From positions 23,346,590-23,410,589 of the forward strand of contig CM068316.1 of the NCBI GenBank assembly GCA_034766995.1: a stretch of DNA of 64,000 bases, given 5' to 3'. A model generated the notes under the pieces. The model did not search any database. It was not told the origin of the DNA and saw nothing but the letters and a program-made list of their open reading frames with translations. Positions within the stretch are counted from its first letter, which is position 1. Each line of letters opens with the position of its first letter. Origin of the DNA: Acanthacorydalis orientalis. Its lineage: Eukaryota > Arthropoda > Insecta > Megaloptera > Corydalidae. Of this stretch, positions 48,129 to 59,556 are shown piece by piece. Made by a program: the position numbers and the translations under genes.

Positions 48129-49789
48129 GTATATATACACGTTATTTTAAATATGATTTTTTTTAAAATTACTCATTTGAAAATATTTTCTCTCGGTCAA
48201 AATAAATTTCTAATAAAAAATATATTGGAAAATAACAAAAAATAACTTACATATTCTTTTTATATATTTTTTTGCTTCTATTTATCATTTTTTTTTTAAT
48301 TTGGAAGCAAATAAACATCCTTTTACTAAAAGTTGTTGAACAATCATAAGGTTAGGAAGAGTATATTCGTCATCTTAATATATTAAATCACTTCATTTTT
48401 ATTTCATAATTTAAATAACTTCTTAAGTTTTATTTTACTAGTAACGTAAACATTTAAAATTATATTTTTTTTTTGGCTTCAAAAAATTAAAACCATTTGG
48501 TAATGCATTGATATCCAAAGAAAAATAAATATTATATTGATATTAATTAAAAAAATGATACACCTCGCTCTCAATGCTTTTCATAACTTTTTCATAATTG
48601 CTTATTCAACTAGTTTAATTCTGATTATTAATTAATCATTAAAAATATTTATGTTAACGCTTAGTCTCAAAAGTATTCTAAAATATATATTAAATTTGTA
48701 TGTTTCCTTAATAACTATTTTTATAAACAAATTCAAATAAACGAATACAATAGGTTTAATTACACAGTTCTAACTTATAAAGATGACCATATTACATTGA
48801 CATATTTTTATAAAAGTATAATTTATTAGAAGTACATGTTTGTGACCACTAGGTTTAAACGTGTTAATTTAATAAGCTTTTTTGATTTCCATTTGATATT
48901 ATTTCTTATAGAAGTGAATAATTTTGGAACTAATATAGATAGAAAATGGTCTATGTAAAAATTGTCAGTTAAGATTTAATTTAATGAGATAATTAAAATA
49001 TTTATAATACAATGAATTTTTCTTACTTAAGAAATAATTTTGCAAAACTATCTTGTACTTTTTAAAAGTATTATTTAAGAAAGAAGTAGCTTCCTTTTTA
49101 CATCTGTAATTGTCAAAACGTTTTTTTAATTTTTTAAGACTTTTAAAATTACCAAATATGTTTAAAATTTAAAAAAAAGTTCATTTGAAGTTCATTTGTA
49201 AATTCGTCAAGCTTTCAATAAAATCTCTTGGATTATAACAGTTATTTGTAAATAGATATTTATAAAAGATATTGATAATTATGTTGTACCCCTATTCAAG
49301 CATAGATTATTTTAATTTGATAAGAAAATATTTTTCATGTATAGTTTTTATATAAGTAGTTTTTGAATGAAATTGAAATTTTGATTGAAATCGATAAGTT
49401 CCAAAATTTAATTTCAATTTCGGAAATTATTTGTGTACAATTTTTATTTTGAAAATGTATTCTTAAATACAAATCATGACGGATCAAAAATCATATGACA
49501 TGGATGGTGATCATATTGTTTTTCAAATGTTTACTTGTTAAAGTATTCTGTCAAATAACGCATGCTTTCATTTAAATCCTACAGTTGAGCTATTTTGTAA
49601 AATAACTGCATACTACTTAATTGGTTAATAAATTCTTAAAGTAGCAAATAAACTTCAATCAGTAAATTATATACAATACAATGAAAATATGCCCCAGAGG
49701 AAAGGGATCATGTCAAAACATAATAATTAAATGAATTTTTATTTTTACCTTTTTTACAAATTCTTGTTAGGTATATCGTACTACTTTAT
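46989..49789. other. A+T-rich DNA with microsatellites and one unrecognised segment
   Basis: (TA)n at 47060-47094, (TA)n(GA)n at 47240-47278, (TA)n at 48090-48127. The segment 47590-47830 is clearly less A+T-rich than its neighbours but I could not assign it. 47840-49780 shows nothing. Confidence 0.55.
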
Positions 49790-50660
49790 TTTTTTTAAAT
49801 AACGCCTGATAAATCAGCACTACTTCATCGTACGTATTCATGTAATTTTATTCGGAAATGTTCCACTACGCGTTTTAACATGTGTGTTGGAATGCAATTC
49901 CTTCTTAGATTTTTAATTTAAGTTTGAGGATAATACGTGGATGATCAATATATACGTTGCTTTTTTGATAATCTCAAAGAAAATAATTATACGCCATCAA
50001 ATATGGGGATCTTACTAGGCAAACATCTTCATTTTTGGAAATGGTATGGTTCGGAAAGAGCACTCTTATAGCTGTCATGGACACTCTAGTGGCATGACTT
50101 GTTGCCCCATTTTAATGGAAATATGTTATTTGTGGAAATCGAATTGATTCTTACATCAAAAGTGTTGTAATTATGTCGCTGTAATTACATCATAGGCTAC
50201 GCGTTACAGCAACTCTAACACTGTCAATGTTTTATTCTATTCTTACTGTTCTTTTTGGACTCTTGATGTTTTATTTAATGTGCGATCAGTTTATTCAAAG
50301 TTCTGAACCCTCAAATTGATAGCATAAACTCGCCCTCATAAGTACCAATCTACTATTAGAGCCACCATATCAATACTTTACAGAACAATTGCCTCGACCG
50401 CGAGGTGATTATCATAGACCTGACATAAGCAGTCGATACCTGCTCACAATCCGGAATGTTGTAATTATAGCGAAATAGCCATTGTACAATTTGTTGCAAA
50501 CACCATTTTTGTAAAATGATTTCATAGCGAAAGCTCTATGTACAACGAATCACTGCTTCATATTTACCAAATGGCCATGAATAACTAACAATGTATCATT
50601 TAATTTTTCCCTCTCGTTTCGACGATAAGTGAACAAGCCTGCTTTTAAAATTTTCCACCT
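49790..50660 (-). mobile_element. DD41D (rosa-type) mariner-like relic 1
   Basis: Minus-strand relic. N-terminal DUF4817-like HTH: VVHRAFAMKSFYKNG at 50480-50530. The 3' part at 49880-50140 reads NGATSHATRVSMTAIRVLFP, then NHTISKNEDV, VRSPYLMAYNYFL and SNVYIDHPRIILKLKSK. Relatives have QDGAT...SPDLTACDYFLWGYLKSKVY, so the second catalytic Asp is Asn and the third is also Asn here. The middle is degraded. Ends not identified; borders approximate. Confidence 0.7.
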
Positions 50661-50759
50661 CATTGGCAAATAGTGAAACATGGGTGTACACATGTATGTG
50701 CGTGAGCATACCTTATACCTCGATAACAATGTAGAGCTGAAAAAAATGTGTATATAATT

Positions 50760-50801
<42 letters not shown>

Positions 50802-51112
50802 AGGTGTGTATGTCTGTGCATGTATATGTGTGTGCTTGTGTATAGGTGTGTATACGAGTTTTATGTATGTATTTTTTCTCGGTAGAAATCTATATATTCG
50901 TGGCAATTGTTAAATTATAAAAAATATTAAACGATACCTCTCGTAATTTATATACTGGTGATAATTTAAAATATGAAAAATATTATTTAATGTTTCTCCA
51001 TTGTTTTTGTAAAACGATCGGTCTTAAAATACCTCTATACATTTTTTTATTATTTAAATATAAATCAGACTTCTATAGATAATATATCTGTAATACACTA
51101 AGATATATATAC

Positions 51113-51172
<60 letters not shown>

Positions 51173-52312
51173 TTTTAGAATATCAGCAGGCTTTCCAAAA
51201 GTATATATAGTATAAATAAAAAGTATAAATAGTTAAAAATACGTTAAAGAAATTAAAATTTTTGCGATGAATTATATAGATTCATCTGAATGAAACTGAA
51301 TGAATGAATATAGAGATTCATCTGAGTATAAAAAATTACAAGTGCTGTTTGTGAAATTAAAATTAAAGGTTAAAAAAATTCAGAAATATTTTTTTTACAA
51401 AACCCAAGGTCATGTACACGTCCGTTTCTTTTAAGATTAGTTTAGTTTTCATCGACTTCATGTAGAATTGAGCTATGATTTTAAGACCTACTTCAATATA
51501 ATGAAAAGAAAACCGGGTCTAGAAAAATTTACCTCTCATATACCCTACACGATTCGCATATAACAATGAATATAAGGTATACAAGAGAATATTGCAGTAA
51601 ACACATTTGAAACTTAGTTGATAATTTAGAGAAATATAGGGCAATATATTGTATGATGAGAAAACTGAAAAATATCACAAAAATCTACTGACAATGTGCT
51701 CGAGAAAAATAAATCTACAAATTCATATAGAATTGGCAGAAAAATTACTTTTATTTTTTTAAATATCTTGTTCCAGTTTGTAAAACTAGTCCTGTATGAA
51801 CATAAAGAGAAAAATCAATGGGTTTCAAGACCAAGTGCTTTTAATCCATGTAGAATCCATACGCAAATCTGAACTTATGTAAAACTAAGAACTGTAGAAG
51901 TATATTGTTGTAAGTTAAGTGTACTTTTTTTAAATACAAAAAACATCAAACTAAACTGCATTAAAAAAGATAAACAGATGCTACTATACTGGTATAATAA
52001 TGTCAATTATGAGAGCATTTAATCGATATTTAGAAGAAATATTAGAAGCATACGAATACTACTACTCTACGTCGATACTCATTCATTTTGATTAGTTTGT
52101 TTTCTTTTTCAAGATGTGTATCTAATAACTTATTTCTTCATGTAATAAAATTAATAAATTAATGCAACTTTCAAGCTTACTATGTAGGAATTGATAATAA
52201 ATATTATATATATTATGTATAAATATTTACATAATTTATTTCAGATTTGATCATATATAGATTTTTCCACTTCGATAAATACAACGTAACATAAATATTT
52301 CAATCTCTGGGA

Positions 52313-52383
<71 letters not shown>

Positions 52384-52977
52384 CATTCATATATAAATAC
52401 GAATGTGTTCACTGATATGTTAATAAAATATATGGATAAAATAATTCCTTTGTAAAATGATCTATTCTAGTACACTAGAGAACGCTGTCAGTAATTAATA
52501 TAAAAATACACATTGTATATAAAAAAGAACATGTACGCATGATATTGCAATTTTCTACTTCATCGCCTAGAAAAACAAACTAATACAAAAGACGAAGTGT
52601 ATGCCATCGTTCACCTATACATTTACCTTTTATAATATTATGAGGATAAAAGTAAAATAGAGGCATTGTTGTTTGCGATGAAATACGAAAAGTATAACAC
52701 GTCACCCTCTATAACGTTTATCCTGTATATGTAAGTGCTGTTCAAGTAATTCTGTTCAAAATAGCTGATATAAAAGATACCATAATGTATTTGAGAATAA
52801 ATCAAATTAGTAATGACTGAAGTGCAATCTAGTGTTTTATTTATATTTACATTTTCAACTAAAATATATTTGTTTTTTAAATGCAAATATAATTCTTAAA
52901 ATCAATCTATTCTAAAGCTACATACGAGCTTATCTGTGTTTATATATATATATATATATATACATATATATATACAT
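50661..52977. other. Microsatellites and A+T-rich DNA
   Basis: (TA)n at 50767-50791 followed by TG-rich sequence to about 50860, (TA)n at 51113-51169, (TA)n at 52316-52381, TA/TACA at 52941-52976. The open frame 50550-50906 on the minus strand is mostly microsatellite translation. No gene. Confidence 0.65.
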
Positions 52978-53291
52978 ATAGGGACCCAAAAATGTATACA
53001 CATTTCAACGTACAAAAATATGTGTGGTAGTTAACAGAATCTGCACGTTCGAAGTGAAACTTATTTTTTTTTGATTATATTATGTCTTAAATTTACTAGT
53101 AATGGTAAAATTTTGCGATGTGAAGAACGTTTTGAATATCAGATAGATTTGAATTACTGTGCACTATAGAGTTGAAAGAGTCGTGAAATTCGAGCCATTT
53201 ATCAAAAGAGCCATTGAATATAATTAATTCTATTTTCATTATCATAAACATTTCAGATAGATTCTTTTTTGCAACATTGTAGTTTTTTTTG

Positions 53292-53341
<50 letters not shown>

Positions 53342-53639
53342 GAAAAATCAGAAAAAATCTTGACTTAAATAACAAAATTATAATATTATTTTTTCTGTAT
53401 AATAATATACACATTACTTTTTAGTTTTCTTATTCAATACACTGCTCTAGCGGAGGCTCGTTGCGCGTTGTACTAGCAGCCTTCCCCTCCATCCCCTTTG
53501 CATATTCACCATTTTCCCTTCCTCGTTGTACGAGACTTCCGTTGCATGTTCGTCATGAATGAAATTACAGCTTGAGTTTCGTGAGGCATAACTTTAAGAA
53601 GTTTCACTTCAAAATATCTGTGTAAAAGCTTTATTACTA
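52978..53639. other. Possible transposon end and unassigned sequence
   Basis: From 52981 GGGACCCAAAAATGTATACA follows TA, which looks like a transposon terminus. 53115-53210 then gives coding-like pieces (EERFEYQIDLNYCAL, REIRAIYQKSH) that stop. (TA)n at 53298-53339. 53450-53640 is less A+T-rich and may be the 3' flank of the next element. No matching end found. Confidence 0.35.
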
Positions 53640-54310
53640 AAATTATCCAGATGTCAAGGGATGGCTGTGAGTCATGTTTGACTTTTCAGATCACAACAGA
53701 TTCTCAAACTGGTAACCATTACCGTTTAGACACTTCTGACTTTGGTAAACTACTGTCCGAGAAACGTTGGCCAAAGTGCTCACTGTGATTTCTGTGCTGT
53801 ATATTTCAATGTATTCCCGTAGCACCGCCAGTGTAGCTGCATTTCTACGATATACCACTTCATTAGGGTTCCCCATAAGTAGAAGTCGAGAGGTGTTAAA
53901 TTTGAAGAACGTGGGGGCGAGGTTACATTCTTAAGAATGCGTTATGTTTGATCTGCTAACTCTTGTCTCACGTGCACATTGTTTGGTGGACTTTTGTGGC
54001 GAGCGTGTAAAGTATTCCAATACCATAGCCGAAGAAGCAGGACATGTTGCTATGTGAGACCTCCCGGATTTTTGCTTGTGAATATCACGCACGGTGCCAT
54101 CTGTTTCAAATTTATCCAAGTAATTATCAGGTGTGTTGGAGGTTCTGTTGCAAAATCACGCTGCCAATGTTATTGTACTTTGTACATATTCACAAATTTA
54201 AAATACCGCTTGAAAATGGTCTTGTGCTAGTCAAACAACATCCATTTCCATTCTCCATTTGGTTTGACTGTCCTGCTGGCCACATGGTGGCTCGAGTATT
54301 CGTATGATTA
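53640..54310 (-). mobile_element. DD41D mariner-like element with catalytic core deleted (relic 2)
   Basis: Minus strand. The N-terminal HTH region reads NWQRDFATEPPTHLIIT-like, then DKFETDGTVRDIHKQKSGRS, HIATCPASSAMVLEYFTRSP and QKSTKQCARETRVSRSNI (53940-54170). Immediately after, at about 53925, the sequence jumps to PPRSSNLTPLDFYLWGTLM, the site of the third catalytic Asp, and continues to the C-terminus (NEVVYRRNAATLAVLREYIE, then KCLNGNGYQFENLL, ending 53691). The core with the first and second Asp is missing. This family normally has QDGAPPHY...PPRSPDLTPLDFYLWG with 41 residues between the last two aspartates. Confidence 0.85.
53691..54119 (-). pseudogene. DD41D transposase, HTH joined to C-terminus
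   Basis: Two open pieces: 53931-54119 (HTH region, MDKFETDGTVRDIHKQKSG...) and 53691-53876 (C-terminal region, MGNPNEVVYRRNAATLAVL...). They are separated by a stop and a frame change at the deletion junction near 53925-53940. The result would be a DNA-binding part without catalytic core. Confidence 0.85.
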
Positions 54311-54706
54311 ACGATTTTTTTTGAGAGAACATTATACCACGCCACTGTAATTCAATTCAACAATGAAGAAAGTCCGTAGATAGACTTTATTAAATTATTT
54401 ATACCTTTTTTGGGCCTCTTTGTTTCCGATATTGGTTTTAGGTACATTTGTAATTGAAACTGAAGGTTTATATAATATAGTAAAATTATATCTATTCGAT
54501 AAATCCCAAATTACGAACTTTAGCATTATAACAAATTAATTGTATCGGCACACAACACATGAAGTTGATGAAAATATCGTTGCATGTTACTTATTTCGGT
54601 TGTATTTGGTGGTACTATAATGAATCACTCTATTTTATACCTATGTTTTGGATTTAAAAAGTACAATTTGTTAGATTTATACCATTTTACTTTATATGAG
54701 GTCATC
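54311..54706. other. A+T-rich spacer
   Basis: Nothing recognised. Confidence 0.55.
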
Positions 54707-54919
54707 CCTATGACACTACGGTAAACTCTCGGCAGAAGTGTTCCCATATCTTTAGTGCAGTGTAGGGTATTTCATTATGTAATACTACATATATCTCGTC
54801 ACGACACCAACACACGTATGTAGTTGTACACGTACACGTAATACTCATATGAATTACCCTACACTTCACTAGCGCCTCTATCAGCTGGGGGAACACGATG
54901 TGACCGCGTAAGGCATAGG
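54707..54919. mobile_element. Foldback MITE, about 213 bp
   Basis: Long imperfect palindrome. The ends are CCTATG and CATAGG. The arms include GTGTTCCC near the ends and, closer to the centre, AGTGCAGTGTAGGG...TAATAC against its complement GTATTAC...CCCTACACTTCACT. The loop (about 54795-54835) contains GTACACGTACACG. No coding capacity. A 90-codon minus-strand frame spans it but is a by-product of the palindrome. Confidence 0.8.
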
Positions 54920-55089
54920 AAAATATAACACGTGTCCATAGCCTGTATGAGGTATTGTGAAACATACTCAAATTATCCAAAATGTTGGTTATTAATTTGT
55001 TTTGTGAATATAAATTTTAATTATAAATAGAAATAAACTCTATAATTGTTATTAAAACACTTGATATATATTTTTGTCGACCACATGGC
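54920..55089. other. Short spacer
   Basis: Nothing recognised. Confidence 0.5.
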
Positions 55090-55745
55090 CGTCGTTTGAC
55101 ACTTATTTTTTTTAATTCTTCTTACATTTTTCATTACTTTTTTCAAGATTTAGCCAATATTTCCAATTTTTTTCCGAATGTTTATTTTAAAGTGTTTCAA
55201 GTATTGTGTTTTAACAACGTACATCTTCTTCTTCAAATATCCTTAAAAAAATATTGGGCTGTTAAATTTGGCGACCTTAAAAGCCATGTTACATCACCCC
55301 CTTTTAAAATAAGCGATTTGAAAAATGTTGTCTTGATAGTTACTCCACAATAATCTCACATAATACCCTCATACTCTCCCAATCGTAAGAAAACATGTTT
55401 CAATAATTCTTAAGTATCCTTCACTATTAGAAATTTAGGAGCGTCCAAGAACGATTTCAAAAAAATATGGTCAAATAATTATTTGTCATGATACCTCATA
55501 TCAAACAGTATTTTTGACTATAAAGGTCATTAGTAATATTGATATGGATTACTACTGCCCCAGAAACTTATATTTTGTTTGTGAACAACACGATTTAAGT
55601 AAAAATAAGTTCCATTACCTATCCACAAATTGCGTGAAAAAAAATTATTACTTTCAATCATATTTAGGTGTCTGATATGATTTAAATCCACCTGGTGGTC
55701 GGTATGCATTATTTTTTGCACCAATTGAATCGATTCAATTCATAG
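55090..55745 (-). mobile_element. DD41D mariner-like relic 3 (catalytic region only)
   Basis: Minus strand. From the high side: LVQKIMHTDHQVDLNHIRHL, NNFFSRNLWIGNGTYFYLNR, VVHKQNISFWGSSNPYQYY (55530-55724), which parallels the SDEAHFYLNGxVNKQNxRYWGxxNP block after the first catalytic Asp (that Asp-Glu reads Asn-Gly here). Near 55240-55320, SLILKGGDVTWLLRSPNLTA then QYFFKDI parallels GDVTWPPRSPDLTACDYFLW. The Asp at the third site is absent. N-terminal HTH and ends are missing. Confidence 0.7.
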
Positions 55746-56510
55746 CAAAAGTTGTATCAATATTCGAATATAGATGCAACTTTTGCTCTTACCTGAAAAT
55801 ATTTATAGTTAACTCTATTTTATTGCAACTTGAGTTGAACTTTTGTGAGTGAAAGTACCGAGTCGATGACACGGTAAATATTTTCATCTTATATCATCAT
55901 ATATCATCTTATTTCATGTAACATCATCATCCTATATTAATATCATCAACTAACTTCGTATTTCGTCGCCTGCCTCGTATTCGTGGCGTCTTTAATATTC
56001 CCAAACTCTTCAAAGTTCACAACTAACCTATGAAATGTCAGTTCAAAAAAACACATTTTTTTAGATTAAAACATCGAAAGAAGTTGAGTCCAATTCCTTT
56101 TCAAATGCAATAAATTGTCACTATTTTCATTTGTTATTTAAGCAGGTATTGATTAATTTTTGATTATTTTTCATTGTTACTTATCCACATTCGGATGGCG
56201 ATGTTATCATTACAGAAAAATCAGAAACTTTTTTTTACTTTAGTTTTCTGAAGATAGGGACATTGTCTTTGAATTACGTATAATTAACCTTAAAAATGAT
56301 TAATAATCAAAGAGTTAACACGTGTATTAAGATTTAGTTTTTGATTTATAGGAAAGTGAAAGTTATGATTTAAAAATGAACTTAGTCACATTATTGAAAG
56401 TTATACTTTGTCAAACAACAGTACGAGTATCATACACTCGACACTGACTTGTCCATGAACTTTTCGAATTTCATTTTTGTAAGGAGTGTGCGCGTATGTG
56501 TATGTAACTG

Positions 56511-56512
<2 letters not shown>
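55746..56512. other. Spacer, nothing assigned
   Basis: 55850-55990 has several ATCATC/ATATCATC words but no clear unit. No gene. Confidence 0.55.

Positions 56513-56564
<52 letters not shown>
56513..56564. repeat. (TA)n array at left border of DD41D element
   Basis: About 50 bp TA running into CAGGGGTAACAAAAAAATC. Confidence 0.95.
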
Positions 56565-56567
<3 letters not shown>

Positions 56568-57827
56568 GGGTAACAAAAAAATCTTCCGAATTTCGCTTAG
56601 TTATTGGTTCGGCACTAGTGAAATGGGATGAGGCGTAGTGAGGTCTTCCAATAGCATGTGCCGTACTGTTTTCACTTGATATCGTGGCTTGGACAGGTGT
56701 GCACCGTGTATTTGTTATTAAAGCATTTATCCGAAACAACGAATCTGTGATCACCACGCAGACAGATTTCGAATCCACTTCTCGCTCGGTCGAAATTTTA
56801 CTATTCCGGACACAAAAACCATATTTCTATGAATTGCAAATTCCAGGACCACAGGTTCGGCGTTAAAAAGAAAACCACCTGGATAATCACGAAGTGTTCG
56901 GACGCCAGAGAATGTCAATGTTGTGAGACAATCCATTGTGCAATCTTCTAAATGTTCATCCACAAACGTGGTTCTGTTTTGGGGTTGTCTGATCGAGCTG
57001 TCAGGAAAATTTTACATGCCGATCTTAAGTTCCATCCGTATAAAATGATGGTTGTTCAGAAACATAAATAACACGTCTGGGAGAACTGAATGGCATAATG
57101 TGAGGATATCCTGTGTAAATACTGTTCTGCTCATATGTGACAAAGCTCACTTTCATTTGTTTTTGCTTTGATATCGAGCAGAATTTTCATTACTGGGCGA
57201 AAAACAATCCTCATTAGCTTCATAAAAGGCCTCTACACAGCTAAAGTGTCACTTTTTGGTGCGTTGTTGCAGATTTTGGTGTTTGTGAACCTTACTTTTT
57301 TGAAAAGGAAGGCCAAACGGTTACAATAGCTTCGCATCAGTATGCGTAGATGCTTCGGAATTTCTTGGAATCAAAACTCACAGAACTTAGAAATCCGGAT
57401 ATGTGATTTTAATAGGATGGGGCCACTACTCACATAGCGAACGGATCAATGGAAGTTTTGAGAGAACTATTTTTAGGGCACTTGATCTTGTTACGCGTTG
57501 ACGTGGGGTGGCCTGATCTCGGTTCATTGGATCTCGCCACTTGTGGCTTTTTCATTAGGATCATCTGAAAGATGATGTCTAAAAACATCGACCAACAACC
57601 ATTAATGAACTAAAGGATGCTATATGCCAAGAAATTTCATCGATAACGTCGGAAATTACTCGCCGAATGATGCGAAACTTCAGAAAAAGACTACAAATGT
57701 GAGGCGCGAATAAAGGTCATCATCTGGACGATATCATAGTCAAAACCAATGAAAAATGAACTGCATTTATACTATGTACCATGTTTTTTTTGTTAACCTT
57801 TAAAATCTGGAAGGTGTTTTTATCGCC

Positions 57828-57833
<6 letters not shown>
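56563..57833 (+). mobile_element. Full-length DD41D (rosa-type) mariner-like element
   Basis: About 1.27 kb. The left end CAGGGGTAACAAAAAAATCT and the reverse complement of the right end CAGAGGCGATAAAAACACCT are imperfect inverted repeats that continue TCCGAATTT / TCCAGATTT. TA lies on both sides, within (TA)n on each flank. It holds one transposase gene on the plus strand from about 56684 to 57759. It is the only complete-structure member of this family in the window. Confidence 0.92.
56684..57759 (+). pseudogene. DD41D transposase pseudogene
   Basis: Begins at a GTG (56684) where relatives have ATG: AWTGVHRVFVIKAFIRNNES and VITTQTDF, a DUF4817-type HTH start. Then TTGSALKRKPPG and RTPENVNVVRQSI, and near 57130 CDKAHFHL (relatives SDEAHFHL; first Asp kept). 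The second Asp remains in DGATTH near 57420. The third is lost: ATCGFF in place of PCDFF. The C-terminus GHHLDDIIVKTNEK ends at TGA 57757-57759. Frameshifts and stops occur throughout. Confidence 0.88.
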
Positions 57834-57880
<47 letters not shown>

Positions 57881-58640
57881 CATTTTATTTAGTATATAAT
57901 TTTAGATATCATCTTATTTGATTATTCGAAAAAATTTTTCCAGTACTTTCTAGATTTCGATTATAGAATAGTTGAATTTATAATATTTTTTTTAATTATT
58001 ACTTGTATATTATCTCTTGAATATCTGAGATTGTGTTTTCTATTCACCTTTTTTCATATGATAAAAGTACTGAAATATTGCAATATTTTAATATTTTGCA
58101 CCAAGTTTTATGTATATTTGTGTGTGTGTGTGTGTCTGTGTTTTAATTAACATGTTACTAAAGTCAAACACTTAATTAAATGAGGCGTTCAAAAATAATA
58201 AATTACATGAATATATGAAATTAATTTTGCTTAGTTTCAATAATTCTTTCTTGTATAATTTATTTTCTTTTTTCTTTTATGTAATATATTATTTATTTAC
58301 TTGAAACTATATTTGTATCCGTTATTTTTAAAATTATACTGTTTTCAATCAAAAACTGCAGAGTGAACAAACAAAATATGATTATATAGTCTGGTGTCAG
58401 CGCTCTTGTCAGGAAAAAATAGCTAACGGCGTTTTAATTTCGATTCATATCGTTGCCACCACTTTTCATGCAACGGAAGCAGTTTTGTTCAAGTCAAGAG
58501 CTCTGTGATGCTTCTATACTTACTGATGTTGTTATTGAGGGTGCAAAATGGGAAAAAGCAAGAACTGTAGACAGAAGTTGCTACATAGAATTTTATTTCA
58601 TCTCTTGGCTCCTTACTCCGAAGCCTTTTTGAAACAAAAA
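57834..58640. other. (TA)n array and unrecognised sequence
   Basis: (TA)n to about 57879, (TG)n near 58120-58140. 58370-58640 is less A+T-rich; ATG 58548 starts MGKSKNC..., vaguely like the start of a Tc1-type transposase, but nothing further supports it. Confidence 0.5.
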
Positions 58641-58642
58641 GA

Positions 58643-58705
<63 letters not shown>

Positions 58706-58816
58706 TACTCTTATATATATATATATATATATTCATTTTTTTTATTTTAATATAAACTGATACTAATAAAATATCGATATATTTTTAATATTTACATATT
58801 TGCCATATATATAATG

Positions 58817-58880
<64 letters not shown>
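58641..58880. repeat. Compound (TA)n arrays
   Basis: Arrays at about 58644-58732 and 58807-58876 with TATG, TCTTAT and TACA interruptions. Confidence 0.93.
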
Positions 58881-58883
<3 letters not shown>

Positions 58884-59492
58884 ATCTGTTGTTTAAGTTA
58901 AATTTTCATTTTCCTTTTGTTTTTTCTTTTTTTAAATTACATATTTAAAAAATAAAAAACAATAGATATTATTTATAAGTAATAGTATCTATTAAAAAAA
59001 TATAAAAAAGGTTTTCTTGAAAACTTGAATTATTTTTCCCGGATTTGACATAAATTTATGGAAAAAATATTAAGAATATCTGTGTAACATGTGAAGTATA
59101 AAAAAAATCAGAAAAAAATAATAATTTATAATTTTTTATTTCAATTAATTTTCAGTATTTTAAAAGTTGGTTTAAAAAATTATTTGCATTTATTTCCATG
59201 TAATAAATATAATCTACAAGTTTTAATATTTCATTACTAGAAATTTAAGTTTAATTTAAATTACTGGTGGTAATGTCCATTTAAAAATTACTTAACCATT
59301 TATGCACTTTTTTGCGTATAAGCAACATTAATTTTATATTTTGTGTTGTATTTTTTTCTCTACTAAAATTTTTTTTGAGCCTTTTTTATACAACATTAAA
59401 CATTGATTCAATAGTAATAGAATATTATTAATTTCTTAGATGTTTTCGAAAGTGAGAAATAAAGCGGAATAAATGTACACTTTCCAAGAGCC

Positions 59493-59556
<64 letters not shown>

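Noticed and set aside
50550..50906. 118-codon minus-strand frame with His/Thr/Ile repeats
   Set aside because: Mostly translation of TG/TA microsatellite joined to degraded DD41D 5' sequence.
54708..54980. 90-codon minus-strand frame with His/Thr/Cys-rich protein
   Set aside because: It lies across a foldback MITE, and its apparent repeats come from the palindrome.
58548..58760. MGKSKNC... frame as a Tc1 transposase N-terminus
   Set aside because: Only the first four residues resemble Tc1-type starts; the rest does not, and it runs into (TA)n.
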